A DNA stretch of 64,000 bases from JAWLGZ01 sp041690635 (GTDB lineage: Bacteria; Pseudomonadota; Gammaproteobacteria; Thiohalomonadales; Thiohalomonadaceae): assembly GCA_041690635.1 (NCBI GenBank), contig JAWLGZ010000005.1, positions 186,001-250,000 on the forward strand, written 5' to 3'. Shown piece by piece: positions 8,231-16,489 of this stretch (positions are counted from its first letter, which is position 1; every line of letters starts with the position of its first letter). The notes under the pieces are model-generated. The model made no database searches and was not told the DNA's origin. It saw nothing but the letters and a program-made list of their open reading frames with translations. Made by a program: the position numbers and the translations under genes.

Positions 8231-8325
8231 CAGCCCCCCGCATCGTGTGCCGGATACCTCGGTGGCCTTGCCGCCGCGTGTGGTGAGACGTGCGGGCTAG
8301 GCGTCGCGGCAGAGCGCTGCTCATC

Positions 8326-8844
8326 ATGCGCTGGTTGCTTCTCGGCATTCCGGCGTTGTTGGTCTTGGGCGGTTATCTCTACACACTCTCTTTCGGTTAC
8401 CTCCACCTGTCGCTGCGGGATGTGGCTCACCTGGATGGCGGGCGGGTCGCCGGCGCCTCACTGCAACTGCTGGACGCCCGCGGCGAGGTGATCGCCACCG
8501 GGCGCACCGACCTGCTCTATGGGGCGGTACAGCTCGACGAACCGGATTTCGGCGATTGTGCGGCCGGCCTGTTCACCGAGCGGGAGCGCTGGTATGCCTG
8601 CCGGCACCAGCGCGGCCGCTGGCACGACGACCTGGCGGGGCGGGTTGCCGCACTATCCCTGTCGGCCGGGGAGTGCCGTCTGCGCAATGTGCCGCTTCTC
8701 CTGAGCGCGAATCGTGAAGCGGCACTGACTTGGTGGGTGCCGCTGCCCCGCATCGGCGGAACACCGCTGACCTATTACTCGGCCAGCGTGAGCGTGGATC
8801 TGCGGGAGTGCCGCTTTCTCCCACCGGTCGGGGAACGGGCTTAG
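8326..8844 (+). CDS. Hypothetical membrane-anchored protein
   Basis: A 172-residue protein with one N-terminal hydrophobic segment (WLLLGIPALLVLGGYLY) that serves as a signal or anchor, followed by a domain with several Cys (DFGDCAAG, WYACRHQ, AGECRLRN, DLRECRFL), suggesting disulfides in the periplasm. The family is not recognised. A GTG at 8290 would extend it by 12 basic residues. The ATG at 8326, directly before the hydrophobic segment, is preferred, though neither start has a strong ribosome site. Confidence 0.45.
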   Translation: MRWLLLGIPALLVLGGYLYTLSFGYLHLSLRDVAHLDGGRVAGASLQLLDARGEVIATGRTDLLYGAVQLDEPDFGDCAAGLFTERERWYACRHQRGRWHDDLAGRVAALSLSAGECRLRNVPLLLSANREAALTWWVPLPRIGGTPLTYYSASVSVDLRECRFLPPVGERA

Positions 8845-9015
8845 CCGCTTGCAGCCGGCGGCTCGGCTACGCACCACGGTGGGAAAGATACGCCTCGTGT
8901 GTTGTCGAAGTGGGCACAGGGGGCTGTACCTGCACCAGGGTTCCAAGTTCCCGTTACTGTTGGTAGTCTTCGACAAACGGCCCGCAGGCCGTATCCCTGT
9001 TCTGAGGTAATTCAG

Positions 9016-10431
9016 ATGTCCGACAATCAGGAGAGTCGCAAAGACCTCTCGGCAGACGAAATCGATCAGCTTCTGGACGGTGTGGCCGAACACGCACCCG
9101 CCGGGGACGATCTGCTGGCCGACTTCGATGATGCGTTGGCGGCCGGCGGTGCCGACAAGGGCGCGTCGGTGGAGGAGGACGAGGGTGACCTCTCCGATTT
9201 GGATGCCTTCCTGGACGAGTTCGAACAGAGCCTGGATACCGATGAGGCACCCGGCGAGATGGTGGAGGAGCCGCCTGCGGCAATGGAGGGGTTGGCCGAA
9301 GAGGAGCCGCTGGATGACCGTCTGCCCGATGACGAACTGCCGGAGCCCGAGACGCAATCCGCCGCGGCAGCGGAAGGTGCCGATGCGGATTTGGTAGAGC
9401 CGGAGCCGGTGGTTGCCGATTCGGCGGATGAGCCGGACGCACCTGAGCTCGAACTGGAGCCGGATGAGCCCGCGGAGGCGGTTGTGGCGGAGACGCCCGA
9501 GGCATCGGCTGCCGTCGTTGACGAGAGCGGCCTGGAAGAGCTCGATCACGATTTTGACTCGCTCGATGAAGATGACCTGAACCTCGCCGACGAGGAGGAT
9601 GAGGAGGAGTCGCTGCCTGAGGCACCGGCGGTGGCGGTTCAGGCCGGTCGCGGGGATCTGTTTACCGATGCGGTTGAGGACATGGAGCTGCCCAAGCCGG
9701 ACCGGCCGGCGGTCTCCGCACCGGCTCCGGCCCCAGTCCCGGCGGCACCGGACCGGCGCCCGCTGGCGGCGGCGATGGTGGCACTGGTCCTTGCAGTGGC
9801 CGGCAGTGGCAGTCTGGGTTGGCTCGCCATGGGGTTAAAGGGCGAGGTTGCCGAGTTGAGCGCTGCGGTCGAGGCACTCAGCGGGCGCGACTTCGGTGGC
9901 GCGTCCGATCCGTCGAGGGTCGATCAGCTGAGCCGCGAAGTGGGCCAGCTCAACCAGCGGCTGAGTGAGCTGGCGCTGCTCATCGAAGGACCCATGAGCC
10001 ACGTGCGGGAGTCAAACCGGCGCGAGCTGGAGAGTATCTTCAATCGGCTCGACGACACCGAAAAACGGCTCTCCGGCGTCGATACCGCCCTCGGCGAACT
10101 GAAGCGCGCACCGGTGAAGACGGCGGTTGCCGAGCCGCGTGCCGCCGCGCCGGCCAGGCCGGCGGCCAAGGCACCGTCCAAGCCTGCCCAGACGGGTAGC
10201 TGGGCGGTGAATCTGGTCTCACTCAGCTCTCGCAATACCGCCGAGCGGGAACTCTCTGTCCTGCGTCAGGCGGGGGTCAATGCCGAACTGCAGCAGGTCA
10301 CCATCGGTGGCAAGCAGTGGTACCGGCTGCGGGTCACCGGGTTCGAGAGCAAGGAGGCGGCGGGTCGTTACGCCCAGCAGATCCGGGGCAAGACACAGAT
10401 CGAGATCGATCCCTGGCTCGACCGCATTTGA
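9016..10431 (+). CDS. SPOR-domain membrane protein with FliM-like N-terminal peptide
   Basis: A 471-residue bitopic protein. Residues 11-22 read LSADEIDQLLDG, very close to the CheY-binding peptide of FliM (LSQAEIDALL in E. coli). A very acidic, Pro/Ala-rich cytoplasmic region runs to about residue 240, followed by a membrane helix (AAAMVALVLAVAGSGSLGWL, about residues 250-270), a periplasmic coiled coil with heptads (about 275-370), an Ala/Pro/Lys linker and a C-terminal SPOR domain (about 393-471). SPOR domains bind denuded peptidoglycan at division sites. ATG 9016 has GAGG upstream. In-frame starts further upstream are not supported. Confidence 0.75.
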   Translation: MSDNQESRKDLSADEIDQLLDGVAEHAPAGDDLLADFDDALAAGGADKGASVEEDEGDLSDLDAFLDEFEQSLDTDEAPGEMVEEPPAAMEGLAEEEPLDDRLPDDELPEPETQSAAAAEGADADLVEPEPVVADSADEPDAPELELEPDEPAEAVVAETPEASAAVVDESGLEELDHDFDSLDEDDLNLADEEDEEESLPEAPAVAVQAGRGDLFTDAVEDMELPKPDRPAVSAPAPAPVPAAPDRRPLAAAMVALVLAVAGSGSLGWLAMGLKGEVAELSAAVEALSGRDFGGASDPSRVDQLSREVGQLNQRLSELALLIEGPMSHVRESNRRELESIFNRLDDTEKRLSGVDTALGELKRAPVKTAVAEPRAAAPARPAAKAPSKPAQTGSWAVNLVSLSSRNTAERELSVLRQAGVNAELQQVTIGGKQWYRLRVTGFESKEAAGRYAQQIRGKTQIEIDPWLDRI

Positions 10432-10449
10432 CGCGCCAGGCGGCGCAAG

Positions 10450-10833
10450 TCAGTCCCAGGTCTGTGTTGAATCGAGAAAGCACCAGACACGGTGCATCCC
10501 GGCAACGCCCTCATCCAGCATGATCGCCAGCGGGGCTGCGTCAAACTGGCGGTTGCGGTTGCGTAGCCAGAATGACGGCATGGTCGGGGTGAGTGGAAAC
10601 ACCACCTGGAGTGACTCGGAGATGCCGAGAATGTGCTTCGAGCGTTCCATCACCTCCCCCTCCTCGGGTAGCGCCTCACCCCCGCGACGGTAGCGGGTGA
10701 GCAGGCGGGGACTGGTCTTTTCCGGGAGCCCGAGCAGTGCGATCTGCTGTGCCGTGTTCAATCCCCATCCGTCCAGGATCGAGATCACCAGACAGGCGAG
10801 TCCGGTCCGTTCCTCTTCATTCAGGTGTGCCAT
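10450..10833 (-). CDS. MbcA/ParS/Xre-type (DUF2384) protein, orphan antitoxin-like
   Basis: A 127-residue protein whose C-terminal half matches the MbcA/ParS/Xre toxin-binding domain. HILGISESLQVVFP precedes FWLRNRNRQFDAAPLAIMLD and a final GVAGMHRVWCFLD, the usual order of DUF2384 proteins. The N-terminal half is helical, with a possible HTH-like segment (GWGLNTAQQIALLGL, about residues 22-36). Such proteins are normally antitoxins for RES-domain NAD-degrading toxins, but no RES gene flanks it. It may be an orphan antitoxin, a regulator or a solitary polar ParS-like protein. It converges with the SPOR gene. Confidence 0.6.
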   Translation of the reverse strand: MAHLNEEERTGLACLVISILDGWGLNTAQQIALLGLPEKTSPRLLTRYRRGGEALPEEGEVMERSKHILGISESLQVVFPLTPTMPSFWLRNRNRQFDAAPLAIMLDEGVAGMHRVWCFLDSTQTWD

Positions 10834-10954
10834 CAGGCCTTTCCCGTTCGGTTTTGTTCATTATCGCGTCGCCCCTGCGGTGCGTCAAAATTTCCTTCCA
10901 GTTTACTAAGGAATTGCTGCCTGGTTCCCTTTGCAGACCGCGCCCGGTGCGGAA

Positions 10955-10982
10955 TTGACGCGATGGCGCCGGCAACTATGCT
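10955..10982 (+). promoter_or_regulatory. Sigma70-type promoter for the DUF1540 gene
   Basis: TTGACG (10955-10960) and TATGCT (10977-10982) are separated by 16 bases, close to the sigma70 consensus. They lie about 40 bases before the GTG start at 11025, in the only intergenic space upstream of that gene. Confidence 0.45.
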
Positions 10983-11024
10983 ATTGAAAGTGCGGGAAAC
11001 CACTCGGCCAGGGAGGGAGTGCCT

Positions 11025-11321
11025 GTGAAATTCACCGTGGATATCCCCGATATAGCGGAATGCGGCGTGACCGAATGCGTCTACAACACCGACCGCGCCT
11101 GTCACGCCCACGCCATCACGGTCGGTGACGGTATTCGCCCCGGGTGCGATACCTATATGTCGTCGACCGTCCACACCAAGGCCCGGGAACGGCGCGCCGG
11201 TGTCGGTGCCTGCAAGGTGACCGGCTGTGTGCACAACGATGATTTCGAGTGCTCAGCCCAGCACATCCATGTCGGCTTTGCTGGCCAGAGCGTCAACTGC
11301 CTGACCTTCACCGCCCGCTGA
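11025..11321 (+). CDS. Tandem DUF1540 cysteine-rich protein
   Basis: A 98-residue protein made of two DUF1540-like repeats. Repeat 1 has CGVTECVYN, then DRACHAHAITVG and PGCDTY. Repeat 2 has CKVTGCVHN, then DFECSAQHIHVG and VNCLTF. Each repeat holds four Cys, suggesting one bound metal (zinc or iron) per repeat, and the domain function is unknown. The GTG at 11025 has GGGAGGGAG eight bases upstream and is preferred over the GTG at 11019, which overlaps that site. Thirty bases downstream begins a thioredoxin-like gene. Confidence 0.7.
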   Translation: MKFTVDIPDIAECGVTECVYNTDRACHAHAITVGDGIRPGCDTYMSSTVHTKARERRAGVGACKVTGCVHNDDFECSAQHIHVGFAGQSVNCLTFTAR

Positions 11322-11348
11322 GCCGCTGCGGTCCTTTACAATGGCGCG

Positions 11349-11678
11349 ATGACCACCGAAATCGCGTCACCCGAACAGTTTGAGCGGTATATCAGCGAAC
11401 AGTCCGGGGTGCTGGCCTACTTCGCCGCACCGAACTGCGCCGTGTGTGTCGGGCTGGAGCCCCGGGTGGAGGCGATGGCCCGGGAACTGTTCCCCAGGCT
11501 GGCTCGGGTACGGGTGGATTGCGAACAGGCGCGCGAGCTGGCCGCGCAATTGGGGGTTTTCACCATTCCCACGGTGATTGTCTATTTCGAGGGACAGGAG
11601 ACCGTCCGCAAATCACGCAGCTTTAGCCTGGGGGAACTGCGTGAGGCGATTGAACGCCCCTACCACCTTTTCTTCTGA
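11349..11678 (+). CDS. Thioredoxin-family protein
   Basis: A 109-residue cytoplasmic thioredoxin-fold protein with no signal peptide. The active site reads NCAVCVG (CxxC as CAVC, about residues 30-33) in place of the thioredoxin WCGPC. The cis-proline segment FTIPTVIVYFEGQE follows at about residues 74-87. The variant active site suggests a specialised thiol-disulfide or monitoring role rather than housekeeping thioredoxin. It follows the Cys-rich DUF1540 gene by 27 bases and may be co-transcribed with it. Confidence 0.75.
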   Translation: MTTEIASPEQFERYISEQSGVLAYFAAPNCAVCVGLEPRVEAMARELFPRLARVRVDCEQARELAAQLGVFTIPTVIVYFEGQETVRKSRSFSLGELREAIERPYHLFF

Positions 11679-11702
11679 CTATCCCACCCGTTCCCGCGAG
11701 CG

Positions 11703-12899
11703 TCAGAGGCTGACGAATCGGCGGCGTGCGTTCAGCACCTTCACCAGATAGCGGCGCGTTTCCGCCCTTGGGTGCTCATCACGCAGGCGGCTGTACACCT
11801 CGGCAGGGGAGAGGCTGTTGATCACCGCGACGGCACGCTGGCGATCCGGGTGAAAGAGTTGCAGCACGTTGCCGGCCCCGCCGTTATAGGCCGAGATAAT
11901 GCAGTACTCGCGGCTGACCGGGTCCCGAATCTGCCCCAGATACTTGCTCTGCAGCATGTCCAGATAGGCGGCCCCGAGTTCGACGTTGTTGTCGGGTATG
12001 AACAGGTACTCCTTGCTCGGGGTGTGGTCGTAGCCCTTCACGTAACGGTAGGCATCCCGTCCGCCGGTGGAGGGTACCAGCTGCATAAGGCCGTACGCCG
12101 GGGCAGTGCTGACGGCGTAGGGGTTGAACGAACTCTCGGTCTGCATCACCGCATAGATCAGGCTCCGGCTCACGCCGAAGGCCTCGGCGTAGCGGTTGAC
12201 CAGTGGCGCATAACGCTGCGCCTGCCTGCTCTGGTAGTCACTCACCATGCTGAAGCGGACCGCGTGGGCGGTCCGGGTGCCCGCCTCGGCATGCACCGGG
12301 CGCCGTTCCATCCGGTTGCGCACCAGATAATCGGCAAACCGTTCGGCATCGGCCGGGCCATTGATGGTGCGCCCGTTCTGGTCGGCCACCAGTCCCGCCA
12401 GATAGGGGCGACCGCTCAACTCGATCGTGCGTGCCGAAAACAGATCAACGGCGCGCGGGTCGTCTGGAGTGAGCAGGGTGGTGACGATTGCGTTGCGTAG
12501 GCTCCGTTCCGGGGCCTTTTCGTCCACCGTCTCCACGGTCACCAGGCCCTGATCGAACTGAATGATGGCGCGGCTCTGATAGTTCTGGGTGTACTTGACG
12601 TAACGCGTGTTGCTCGGCGTGACCGTCTCCGCACGCCCCCATTCCTGCCCCGCCTTACCCTCCAGAAAGGCGCGCAGCTGCAGGAATTGGCTGCGCGCGG
12701 TCTGGATATCCTGCACCAGGGCCACCGGGTTGTGCTTGTAGCTGGCCACCCGACTCTTGGCGGTACTGGAAAGCGCCCGTTCCGGATTGCGGGAGGTGGC
12801 GATATCGACCACCTGCCGGACCGAGCACGAAGAGAGGAGCGGGACAAGGGCAACCGGCAGCAGGACTCGCAACACGGTCCGACGCTTGTTTATCATCAT
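11703..12899 (-). CDS. mltC: Membrane-bound lytic murein transglycosylase C
   Basis: A 398-residue lipoprotein. The signal VALVPLLSSC gives a lipobox Cys at about residue 23. An MltC-type N-terminal domain follows (KYTQNYQSRAIIQFDQGLVTVET), then a goose-lysozyme-like SLT domain with the catalytic Glu in AVMQTESSFNPYAVS, the GLMQLVPS motif and AYNGGAGNVL. The enzyme cleaves peptidoglycan with formation of 1,6-anhydromuramyl ends at the outer membrane. Start chosen at the first of two adjacent Met codons (12899 and 12896) next to the signal peptide. An upstream in-frame start at 12956 would add an unlikely leader overlapping the divergent kinase gene. Confidence 0.88.
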   Translation of the reverse strand: MMINKRRTVLRVLLPVALVPLLSSCSVRQVVDIATSRNPERALSSTAKSRVASYKHNPVALVQDIQTARSQFLQLRAFLEGKAGQEWGRAETVTPSNTRYVKYTQNYQSRAIIQFDQGLVTVETVDEKAPERSLRNAIVTTLLTPDDPRAVDLFSARTIELSGRPYLAGLVADQNGRTINGPADAERFADYLVRNRMERRPVHAEAGTRTAHAVRFSMVSDYQSRQAQRYAPLVNRYAEAFGVSRSLIYAVMQTESSFNPYAVSTAPAYGLMQLVPSTGGRDAYRYVKGYDHTPSKEYLFIPDNNVELGAAYLDMLQSKYLGQIRDPVSREYCIISAYNGGAGNVLQLFHPDRQRAVAVINSLSPAEVYSRLRDEHPRAETRRYLVKVLNARRRFVSL

Positions 12900-12945
12900 G
12901 CGGCTTAGCATATCGAAGCGATCTGTCAGGGGAAAGCGGGAACCG

Positions 12946-14418
12946 ATGGACGACAATGACGGCCTCTGCGCCGAGCTTCAACAGCTGGCACGGGTGGGGA
13001 TCATGGAACTGGCCCTGCCTGACGGGGTACTGCGGTGGTCGGAAACGGTCGCTGAACTGCTGGGACTCCCGCCAGGTACCCCGGCCAGCTATGAGCGCTG
13101 GATCGGCGCCCTGCACCCGGACGATCGAATGACCGCGGGAGAGGCCTTCGAGTCGCTGCTTAACGGCAACCCCCAGGCGGGGTTCTCCGTTCGCGTCCAG
13201 CAGCAGGGTGTCGGTGGGACGGACCCCGGTTCCGTTCACCCATTGCGCCAAATCCGTTGTGAGGCGCGGCTGCAACGGCGCGCCGAGTGGCCGGAACGCA
13301 TCACCTGCACCGTGCAGGACGTCACCGGACTCTTTCCGGCAGAATCGGGCGGTGACGTTTGGACGCTGCTCGATCACGCCATGCAGGAGGTCTACCTCTG
13401 CGAACCCCTCTCACTGCGGATCATTCAGGCGAGTCGCCGGGCGCAGCAATTCACCGGCGCGGAGCTGCAGCGCCGTTCGATGGCGGACCTGCTGTCGGCA
13501 GCGGCCTGCGAAAGGCTGCACGCAATCGCGCAGGGCCTGTGCACGGGGAGCCTGGAAGAGGCCGTATTCGAGACCGAACTGAAGGCTGAGGACGACAGCG
13601 GCCGCCCGGCGGAACTGCGCATCCGCCGCGCCCTTCAGGCCACGCCACCCCTCCTTGTCATCCTGGTTCAGGATATCAGCGAGCGCAAGCGGATCGAGGC
13701 GGCACGCGAGGAGCTGCTGGCCTCCATCAGCCACGAATTGCGTACACCGCTGACCGCCCTGCACGGGGCGCTGACCCTGGTTTCCGGTGGGGTGGGCGGC
13801 GCATTCACCACCCCTTCGGCGGCCGAGATGGTGGCGATTGCGCAACGCAACGCGCTGAGGCTGCTCCGCCTGGTGGAGGACCTTCTCGATCTGCACAAAG
13901 CCGAGGCGGGGGTACTGCAGGTAGAGTGTGGCAAGGTCGAAGTGATGCCGCTGGTCGAGCAGGCGATCGGGCTTCACGCCGGCTCGGCAAAATCACGCGG
14001 GGTAAAGCTGGGTGTTGCGCATGAGGTGCCGGGGGTCCAAGTGTATGCGGACCGGGAGCGGCTGGGGCAGGTGCTGGACAACCTGATTGCCAACGCAGTG
14101 CGCTTTGCCCCATCGGGGAGCGAAGTGGCGGTGGCGGTGACACGGCACAGCCGGTATGCGCGGGTGCTGGTGGCGGACAGCGGGCCGGGCGTTCCGCCCT
14201 CGTTCCGGGAGCGCCTCTTCCGGCGATTGGCGCGCGGCGATGAGTCCGATCGGGGCGGCAGCGGGCTGGGGCTCTCCATCTCGAAGGTGCTGGTGGAGCG
14301 AATGGGTGGGGAGATCGGCTACCTGGACCCCCCGGGTGGTGGTGCCTGCTTCTTTGTCGACTTGCCCGCCTGCGGGGGCGCCTCCCCCCGGATCCACTCA
14401 CAATTTGAGGCTCCCTAA
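12946..14418 (+). CDS. PAS-domain sensor histidine kinase, orphan
   Basis: A 490-residue kinase without membrane helices. Two PAS-like domains (about residues 15-125 and 135-250) lead into HisKA with SISHELRTPLTALHG (phospho-acceptor His263) and a HATPase_c domain with N box LDNLIANAVRFAP, G1 VADSGPGVPP and G2 GGSGLGLSISK. The PAS input is probably cytoplasmic redox, light or ligand sensing, and the cofactor is not evident. No response regulator is adjacent, so its partner is elsewhere. The ATG 12946 lies 46 bases from the divergent mltC start. Confidence 0.85.
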   Translation: MDDNDGLCAELQQLARVGIMELALPDGVLRWSETVAELLGLPPGTPASYERWIGALHPDDRMTAGEAFESLLNGNPQAGFSVRVQQQGVGGTDPGSVHPLRQIRCEARLQRRAEWPERITCTVQDVTGLFPAESGGDVWTLLDHAMQEVYLCEPLSLRIIQASRRAQQFTGAELQRRSMADLLSAAACERLHAIAQGLCTGSLEEAVFETELKAEDDSGRPAELRIRRALQATPPLLVILVQDISERKRIEAAREELLASISHELRTPLTALHGALTLVSGGVGGAFTTPSAAEMVAIAQRNALRLLRLVEDLLDLHKAEAGVLQVECGKVEVMPLVEQAIGLHAGSAKSRGVKLGVAHEVPGVQVYADRERLGQVLDNLIANAVRFAPSGSEVAVAVTRHSRYARVLVADSGPGVPPSFRERLFRRLARGDESDRGGSGLGLSISKVLVERMGGEIGYLDPPGGGACFFVDLPACGGASPRIHSQFEAP

Positions 14419-14476
14419 CGACCTGTTCAGCCGGGCGGCACGTGGGTGATGCGCTGGTCGAACACACGTCATCTAC

Positions 14477-14824
14477 ATGCAGAACGGCTACATGAGTCTG
14501 AACAACGGAGCCGAGAGTGACGAGTCACGGGCAGTGATGGTGGACCACCACAACTGCCGGCTGGGCAAGTGGTACGACAGCGGGCCGGGTTACGAACTGT
14601 TCCGCAACATGCCGACCTATCCCAGACTCTCCACACCCCATGCGGCGGTACACGAGAACATCCACAGCGCCATTCACCTGCTGCATGAGGAGTGGGACCG
14701 GGATGCGGCCATCCACCCCCAGCTCATCCACCACTTCGAACGGGCGGAGGAGGCGAGTTGGTGCGTGGTGACCTCCATCGAGCAGCTGCTTGCCGAGCGC
14801 CACCCGGAGCTGTCGAGCACCTGA
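14477..14824 (+). pseudogene. CZB zinc-sensor domain gene, apparently frameshifted at the 5' end
   Basis: The 115 codons from ATG 14477 encode most of a chemoreceptor zinc-binding (CZB) domain: DHHNCRLGKWYDSGPG with the zinc Cys and His, then PHAAVHENIHSAIHLL. The domain's first helix, with its conserved His, is not within this frame after the ATG. However, the six codons immediately upstream (14459-14476) read RTHVIY, which is that helix, and no start codon lies between them and an in-frame TGA at 14447. A one-base loss near 14457-14459 from a GTG at 14442 would explain it. It may still make a truncated protein. Confidence 0.5.
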
Positions 14825-14914
14825 CCGAGCGGCGCTTTCGCTCTCTCATGGAGAGGGAACTGAACTGCTTGGGAGAAAAGGAGTGGATACGGTCAAGGTC
14901 TTGGCTAAGAACAT

Positions 14915-14948
14915 AAAAAAATCCGGTGATCAAACGATCACCGGATTT
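14915..14948 (-). terminator. Rho-independent terminator of the DUF3365 gene
   Basis: AAATCCGGTGATC (14919-14931) pairs perfectly with GATCACCGGATTT (14936-14948) around a four-base loop. Read on the minus strand the stem is followed by seven T, so it ends transcription from the DUF3365 gene starting at 15598. On the plus strand the T run is shorter, but it may also act on the CZB side. Confidence 0.85.
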
Positions 14949-15031
14949 TGATCTCGTCTCCGAGTCAGTCAAGCAGGTTGTTACTCAACTGATGGCATTA
15001 GGGCCGACGCCCCCTTTGCGCGTTCCAGTGA

Positions 15032-15598
15032 CTACATGGGCTGGGTAATGGTGAAGGCCCCCCGGATATCGCCGAGGTTGAATCCGGTTGCCTTGTCTTC
15101 CGGGTAGAGCTCGTTCAGTTTCGCCCCAACCGGTGCCGGGATCTCCTGGCCGTGGCACTTAAGGCACACTTCGCCGGTCGGGATCGCCTTCATGAATCGG
15201 AACGCCTTACCCCCGTCCTGTTCCACCACCTCGGCATAGGCCATGGTCTTCGGGTCCTCTCCGGCGGCCTTGCGTGCCTCGAACTCCTCCAGCACCTTAC
15301 GCTCCCACGCATCCGGCGCATTATTGGGGTTGCGCAGTCTGAGACTGGTGCGGCCCACCTTCCAGTTGTGCTTTTCCGACTGAGTCTGCGCCACGGAAGG
15401 GGCGATCTGGTTGCAGACGCCGATGGCGTTGACCGGTCCGCCTGCCTTCATCGCCTTTTGCAGGTGGCCCTGGAGTTCGCCCATGAACTCTTTGATTACC
15501 GCAGCGCTCTGTTGCTTGCGCTCGGTCATCTCATCGGCAATGACGGGCGCCGACAGCGGTGCACAGGCCAAGATAATCGTGATTATTCTCTTTTTCAT
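15032..15598 (-). CDS. Exported DUF3365 (Tll0287-like) c-heme protein
   Basis: A 188-residue periplasmic protein with a signal peptide (IITIILACAPLSAPVIA) and one DUF3365/Tll0287-like domain. CLKCH at residues 145-149 is a c-type heme-binding motif, and KVGRTSLRLRNPNNAPD and YPEDKATGFNLGDIRGAFTI are family blocks. Such domains bind heme and are used as redox or gas sensors or small cytochromes. It stands alone with its own terminator. The same domain forms the sensor part of the chemoreceptor at 30043-31782. Confidence 0.8.
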   Translation of the reverse strand: MKKRIITIILACAPLSAPVIADEMTERKQQSAAVIKEFMGELQGHLQKAMKAGGPVNAIGVCNQIAPSVAQTQSEKHNWKVGRTSLRLRNPNNAPDAWERKVLEEFEARKAAGEDPKTMAYAEVVEQDGGKAFRFMKAIPTGEVCLKCHGQEIPAPVGAKLNELYPEDKATGFNLGDIRGAFTITQPM

Positions 15599-15697
15599 AT
15601 GACTCCATCCTCGCTTGGTGAAACTTAACCTTCAAAGTCTAGGATCCCAATTCCAAATGCGTCGGTGACTTTGTCACCGAAGCGCCATCGAAAACGG

Positions 15698-16288
15698 CTA
15701 ACCCAGGGCCGCCTCCAACTCCGCAAAGGTCTTCGCCACCTCCGCGGTTTCGATGTTGACGCCGAGCTGCTTACTGATCTGCTTGGTGGAGAAGATTCCC
15801 CGCACCATCTGCCGGCGCTCCTCATCCAGGTCGACCACCAGCGCGTGCTGTCGCCCGACCCGCTTCAGCGTCTCCACGATGTCACCGACTTTTGCGTTGA
15901 CCACATCCACCATGAACAGCACTTCGAGCTGATCCTGCGGTGTCATGATATCCCGCACGAAGATATCTTCACGCTTGCATCCCACCTCCTGCTGATACTT
16001 TACCGGCTTTTCACTGCGCAGGTCGGTGAGGGTGATGAGGCCAAGAATGTTATGACTCTGATCGGTGACCAGGAGCAACCGGACGGCACTGGCCGTCATG
16101 CGCTGTTCGGCCTGATCGACATTGGCGCAGGGGCCGATGGTGATGGCAGTCACCTTGGTCAGGTCGGTCATGACGTTGGTTGCCGGGCTGTCGACGCGCA
16201 CCACCTCAGGCAGTTGCTGTCGCGGGCGCTGGTAGGTGATCCCCGCTTCCAGTTTGCTGTAGGGCAGTGTTCTGTAGTTTTCGCTCAT
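15698..16288 (-). CDS. Tandem CBS-domain protein
   Basis: A 196-residue cytoplasmic protein built of two CBS domains. VMTDLTKVTAITIGPCANV with LLVTDQSHNILGLITLTDL is the first (about residues 38-100), and DIMTPQDQLEVLFMV with HALVVDLDEERRQMVRGIFS the second (about 115-180). CBS pairs usually bind adenine nucleotides and regulate a partner, which is not adjacent. An ATG at 16294 touches the GGAGG, so the ATG at 16288 with a seven-base spacer is chosen. Confidence 0.75.
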   Translation of the reverse strand: MSENYRTLPYSKLEAGITYQRPRQQLPEVVRVDSPATNVMTDLTKVTAITIGPCANVDQAEQRMTASAVRLLLVTDQSHNILGLITLTDLRSEKPVKYQQEVGCKREDIFVRDIMTPQDQLEVLFMVDVVNAKVGDIVETLKRVGRQHALVVDLDEERRQMVRGIFSTKQISKQLGVNIETAEVAKTFAELEAALG

Positions 16289-16433
16289 CTCCATCCTCCG
16301 CGGTTTGGCCGCGTGCGGCCGATGGTAGTTTGATAAAGGAAAGGGTGGGCTTTTGCAAACTTGCGGGAACAAATTAAATTCAGGCGGCTATCAGTCGCAT
16401 GTATTTGAGCGGATGCTTATGGAGGACGGGGAG

Positions 16434-16464
16434 AAAAAAAAGGCCGGGGCAAGCCCCGGCCTTT
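16434..16464 (-). terminator. Rho-independent terminator of the HU-like gene
   Basis: AAAGGCCGGGGC (16439-16450) pairs with GCCCCGGCCTTT (16453-16464). On the minus strand it is followed by a run of eight or more T. It lies 25 bases after the stop of the HU-like gene. Confidence 0.9.
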
Positions 16465-16489
16465 GATCAGGCGGTGTGTGTACCGGACC

